DNA from: an uncultured Bacteroidales bacterium
GTDB taxonomy: Bacteria; Bacteroidota; Bacteroidia; Bacteroidales; Bacteroidaceae
Reading direction: 5' to 3'
Length of the DNA stretch: 7,021 nt
NCBI GenBank assembly: GCA_937898885.1
Contig: CALDKD010000055.1
Location: 1 to 7,021 of the forward strand
This document shows, in pieces, positions 4,486 to 7,021 of the stretch. The first letter of the stretch is position 1. Every line of letters starts with the position of its first letter. The translations under genes and the position numbers were made by a program. The notes below the pieces were generated by a model. That model ran no database searches and was not told where the DNA came from. It saw only the letters and a program-made list of their open reading frames with translations.

Positions 4486-5769
4486 TCACCTGTCACAGAC
4501 GGGACGGACAGAATACCCGATATCTTGGGAATCATAAGAAACAACGGAATATATGTTGTCCTGAATACCCGAAGAACGTAACAATATTTCCAGATAATAG
4601 GGCTTGACCACAGAATCAGTGGTTTTTAATGTCGATGACCAGATTCTGATTCCATCATCATATTTCCGGCCCTGATTATAGCACATGCCTGAGCAAGGCA
4701 GAAAGATACTGTTTCCATTCAGTTTGCTGGTTAGACGGAAACCTGCAGCTCCGTTAAATTCCGTGAATGCAATTGTACAGTTCTTGCGTAACTCATTACA
4801 CTCTCCGGCTGTAGGCATACGCCATTTCCTACCACACAGTGTCGCAGCAGCATCATCGGAGGCATCAAGGATAACTCTATTGTCAACACAGCCGTACCCT
4901 GCATCAGTACAATACTTGGTCAGTTTCCTTTCATCATCGTACCATTTGTAGTTCTCCTCGGAATAAAAGGCTTTCTCCGCAGTCTCTCCCCAGGCATAAT
5001 AACATCCCGGGGATTCCGGACCTGACGCGCCCACATTGCAGGAAGCCCAGTTGACCGACAATCCCAAATCGACCGGCTCATAGGTGAGAGTTGCAAGGAA
5101 CGCCGAATCGCGCATTGAATAGTCATTAGGTTCATGAAGGAGGGATTTCATTCGTGCAGAAGCTACAGCAGTTGCATACACTCCATATAATGGTATGTAT
5201 CTGTTCTCTCCCACGATACGGTAATTCGAACTGAAATCCTTTTCCCTTATTCTGCTTTTGAACTCGTATGTGGAATATTCCGATTCCTTCAGTTCAACGG
5301 AATGTATGCTGTCACGGGATAATAGGACATGGGAAAGTGATGCTATTCCTTTGGATGATACAATCCACCGCCCGTCTGTCGTTTCAAAGACTTCGGAATT
5401 GTAATAATCGTCAAGAAGCCGATATCCTTGCGCTGACTGTATTATGGAAAGCAAGGCATGACGGTAATTCGTTGCTCCAGGAACAGAGCTGTCAGGCCTC
5501 GGCTTCCTGAATGCCTTTATCGATATGGTGTCATAGCCATATTCGCCGTACAACAGTTCATGGACTCTACACTTCAGAAGGTACACGTCATAAGTACCCG
5601 AAATATACGTGATGTCATTGGACTTTTCCGTAGTGACAGTACCTTTCTCCAATAACTCTGTATCAACGATATCACATACCGCAATAAGCAACTGTTCAGT
5701 GTCGCTCTGTGCATGACAGAGTGATATAATAAGAAGGGAAAAAAAAGAAAAAACAGTAAACTTATTCAT
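4486..5769 (-). CDS. Secreted protein with C-terminal VDLGLSV/SVRPV (Fibrobacter-major-paralogous-like) domain (427 aa)
   Basis: Probably exported to the periplasm or surface. Residues 1-20 are a Sec signal peptide (MNKF, hydrophobic FSFFSLLIISL, cleavage near CHAQ). The cysteine lacks a proper lipobox, so a lipoprotein is unlikely. Residues about 25-230 are an unrecognised domain. Residues 233-424 are the common Bacteroidota domain: VDLGLSVNWASCNVGA (233-248), YYAWGET (257-263), WRMPT with a following E (316-323), NGNSIFLPCSG (351-361), WSST (377-380) and a final GYSVRPV. This domain is related to the Fib_succ_major type, thought to have a lectin-like or sulfatase-modifying-factor-like fold, and is generally assigned a binding role. 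No enzyme residues are evident. No TAnnTTTG box is seen in the 133 bases upstream, so it is probably co-transcribed with the LRR gene before it. The unusual feature is a second copy of its C-terminal end right after the stop. Confidence 0.85.
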   Translation of the reverse strand: MNKFTVFSFFSLLIISLCHAQSDTEQLLIAVCDIVDTELLEKGTVTTEKSNDITYISGTYDVYLLKCRVHELLYGEYGYDTISIKAFRKPRPDSSVPGATNYRHALLSIIQSAQGYRLLDDYYNSEVFETTDGRWIVSSKGIASLSHVLLSRDSIHSVELKESEYSTYEFKSRIREKDFSSNYRIVGENRYIPLYGVYATAVASARMKSLLHEPNDYSMRDSAFLATLTYEPVDLGLSVNWASCNVGASGPESPGCYYAWGETAEKAFYSEENYKWYDDERKLTKYCTDAGYGCVDNRVILDASDDAAATLCGRKWRMPTAGECNELRKNCTIAFTEFNGAAGFRLTSKLNGNSIFLPCSGMCYNQGRKYDDGIRIWSSTLKTTDSVVKPYYLEILLRSSGIQDNIYSVVSYDSQDIGYSVRPVCDR

Positions 5770-5902
5770 GAGTAAGGCTAATAATATTATGGTCTGAGTT
5801 TAATAGAGACTCCATGTGTAGTCACCACCATCGTTTGCGATAATAAGCATTTTATTGCACCCTTTCTTTTTCATTGTGGCCAATGCGTTCCAGAAGAAAG
5901 GA

Positions 5903-6910
5903 TCAGTAGTATCTGATCTCTCTGAAGCTGCTCCAGGCCAGTCCTGTCTGTGACGTTTCCCTATTTTTCCAGCTCTCGGGCAGTTCCAATACGGCATTCT
6001 CATATACAGACCCGTCAAATGCATTCTCCGGGCAGATTATAGGATCTGGGGACTTCACAGTGATAGTCTTCAAAGGGCAGCCTCGGAAGGCATATCCGCC
6101 AATGACGCTGACGTTCTCAGGAATGGTGACTGACTCAAGCGCCATTCCAGTGGCGGCCTGACTGTCAAGACCATAGGAATTCTTCATGCTGCTGAATGCC
6201 ATGTCACCAATTATCTTAATGCCGTCCGGCATGCTGACAGTCTTCATGCAGTCATCCATATCGGAAAATACCGTTTCCGTCAATCCCGTCACAGGATACG
6301 TTTTTCCATTTACTGTGATTTCAGAAGGAATCTCAACCGATTCCTGACACTCATGATGCCAGGCCTTGAAAAGAAAAGCTTGACCGCTTTCATCATTCCA
6401 TATAAATGAGAGGTTGTCTTCAGTATACTTGTAGCCCTTCGTTTCCTGGTCTCCAACCGTTCTGAATATCATTCTCAACGGTTTCATTTCAGTATTTGGA
6501 GCGACAATGGCAAGTCCCTCGAAATCATCAAAGTCATACTCTACAGGCGGATTCTTCTCAAGCGCAATCTCAAAACGGTTCCCCGTAATCGCAATATGCG
6601 GTTTTATGTAAATGGGATATAGAAGACAGTCCTCATCATAGTATCTTGCAAGGAAAATGCTGTCTGCGGGATTGGCTACACGAAATGAAAATTCGCCGTC
6701 CTTACCGGTAATGGCGCCGGCCACCACATAGCCGTCGCTGTCTTTTTCAACTACGTCAACATTGCCAATTGGTCCTTCACTTCCAATGACCACTCCTGAA
6801 ATCAGGTCTCCTGACATGGGCTGTTTTCCGGTTACAGTGACTTTTGCCGATAGGCCACAGCAGGCCATGACCATAATTGTTGCCAGTACGATTGTCTTGA
6901 ATTTCTTCAT
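5903..6910 (-). CDS. BspA-like leucine-rich-repeat secreted protein (335 aa)
   Basis: A surface or periplasmic protein. An upstream GTG at 6931 is in frame, but the ATG at 6910 starts directly with a signal peptide (MKKFKTIVLATIMVMACCGL, cut near LSA) and follows a TAnnTTTG box at the right distance, so it is chosen. The MACC stretch is a poor lipobox but a lipoprotein cannot be excluded. Residues about 34-78 resemble a carboxypeptidase-regulatory-like beta-sandwich (SGVVIGSEGPIGNVDV, ITGKDGEFSFRV). The middle (about 85-200) is unrecognised. From about 210 onward are LRR_5/BspA-type repeats: TVSMPDGIKIIGDMAF, LESVTIPENVSVIGGYAF, LKTITVKSPDPIICPENAF, closing with the typical WSSFREIRYY. Such repeats in Bacteroidota mediate adhesion or glycan/protein binding. 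The array here is short, with about three to four repeats. It is the first gene of a probable two-gene unit. Confidence 0.88.
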   Translation of the reverse strand: MKKFKTIVLATIMVMACCGLSAKVTVTGKQPMSGDLISGVVIGSEGPIGNVDVVEKDSDGYVVAGAITGKDGEFSFRVANPADSIFLARYYDEDCLLYPIYIKPHIAITGNRFEIALEKNPPVEYDFDDFEGLAIVAPNTEMKPLRMIFRTVGDQETKGYKYTEDNLSFIWNDESGQAFLFKAWHHECQESVEIPSEITVNGKTYPVTGLTETVFSDMDDCMKTVSMPDGIKIIGDMAFSSMKNSYGLDSQAATGMALESVTIPENVSVIGGYAFRGCPLKTITVKSPDPIICPENAFDGSVYENAVLELPESWKNRETSQTGLAWSSFREIRYY

Positions 6911-6933
6911 TGCGAAATAGGAATTAATCACGA

Positions 6934-6941
6934 CAAAGGTA
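6934..6941 (-). promoter_or_regulatory. -7 box of the BspA-like operon
   Basis: On the minus strand TACCTTTG (6941 to 6934) matches TAnnTTTG exactly and lies 24 bases before the ATG at 6910, the same geometry as the leftward promoter at the start of the window. The -33 position is T-rich (about 6957-6961) without a clear TTTG. Confidence 0.6.
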
Positions 6942-7021
6942 CTATTTCAATCGGATAAAAAGGGTAGTCCGGCGTTGCAAATGCGTTGCATCTGGCTAAT
7001 GGCAATACGTATGCCTGTTGG

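Noticed and set aside
4369..5769. Diversity-generating retroelement target (variable C-terminus of a lectin-like fold)
   Set aside because: The domain type and duplicated end are suggestive, but no reverse transcriptase, template repeat or adenine-biased mismatch pattern is visible between the two ends in this window.
5800..6024. Minus-strand 74-codon frame, or its inner 24-codon frame starting at 5874 (MKKKGCNKML...)
   Set aside because: Most of it overlaps the LRR gene in another frame. The inner short frame is plausible in composition but has no promoter, family or conservation evidence.
6910..6931. GTG start for the LRR protein at 6931
   Set aside because: It would put seven residues ahead of a normal signal peptide and start almost on the -7 box. 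ATG at 6910 fits better.

Overview
The window looks like a chromosomal accessory region of a gut-type Bacteroidales bacterium (Bacteroides, Phocaeicola or Prevotella relatives). The evidence is that several genes are preceded by the Bacteroidota -7 box TAnnTTTG rather than a Shine-Dalgarno site. The protein content also fits: a WYL regulator, a BspA-type leucine-rich-repeat secreted protein, and a secreted protein ending in the domain that begins VDLGLSVNWA and ends GYSVRPV. No species can be named from the sequence alone.

Layout: (1) 60-1034, minus strand, an unrecognised protein with TPR-like helices. A promoter for a further leftward gene lies across its stop codon, and that gene's start codon is just inside the window edge. 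(2) 1170-3041, plus strand, a tight three-gene operon divergent from gene 1: a WYL-domain transcriptional regulator, a protein with motifs of the uracil/mismatch-DNA-glycosylase fold, and a 76-residue unknown. The operon ends in a clear hairpin terminator. (3) 3033-4368, no intact gene. It holds an antisense, frameshifted and C-terminally eroded GH24 phage-type lysozyme. Next to it are in-phase 21-bp repeats that would encode VNxSDxS-type heptapeptides, then three diverged copies of a structured repeat whose stems keep pairing while their sequences change, a terminator-like hairpin, and a 13-bp inverted repeat with a tandem 11-bp repeat. (4) 4369-6910, minus strand, two genes for secreted surface-type proteins: a BspA-like LRR protein with its own -7 box, followed by the VDLGLSV/SVRPV-domain protein. 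Directly after the stop of the second gene, in frame, there is a second, non-identical copy of the domain's C-terminal end.

How the genes may work together: the WYL regulator probably controls itself and the two downstream genes. WYL regulators often govern DNA-damage or phage-defence genes and the partner looks like a base-excision enzyme, so this operon is the best candidate for an undescribed system in the window, though that is inference. The two secreted proteins are likely co-transcribed and act at the cell surface. The middle region looks like the decayed remains of a mobile or prophage-derived module plus a repeat family that may be a structured RNA.
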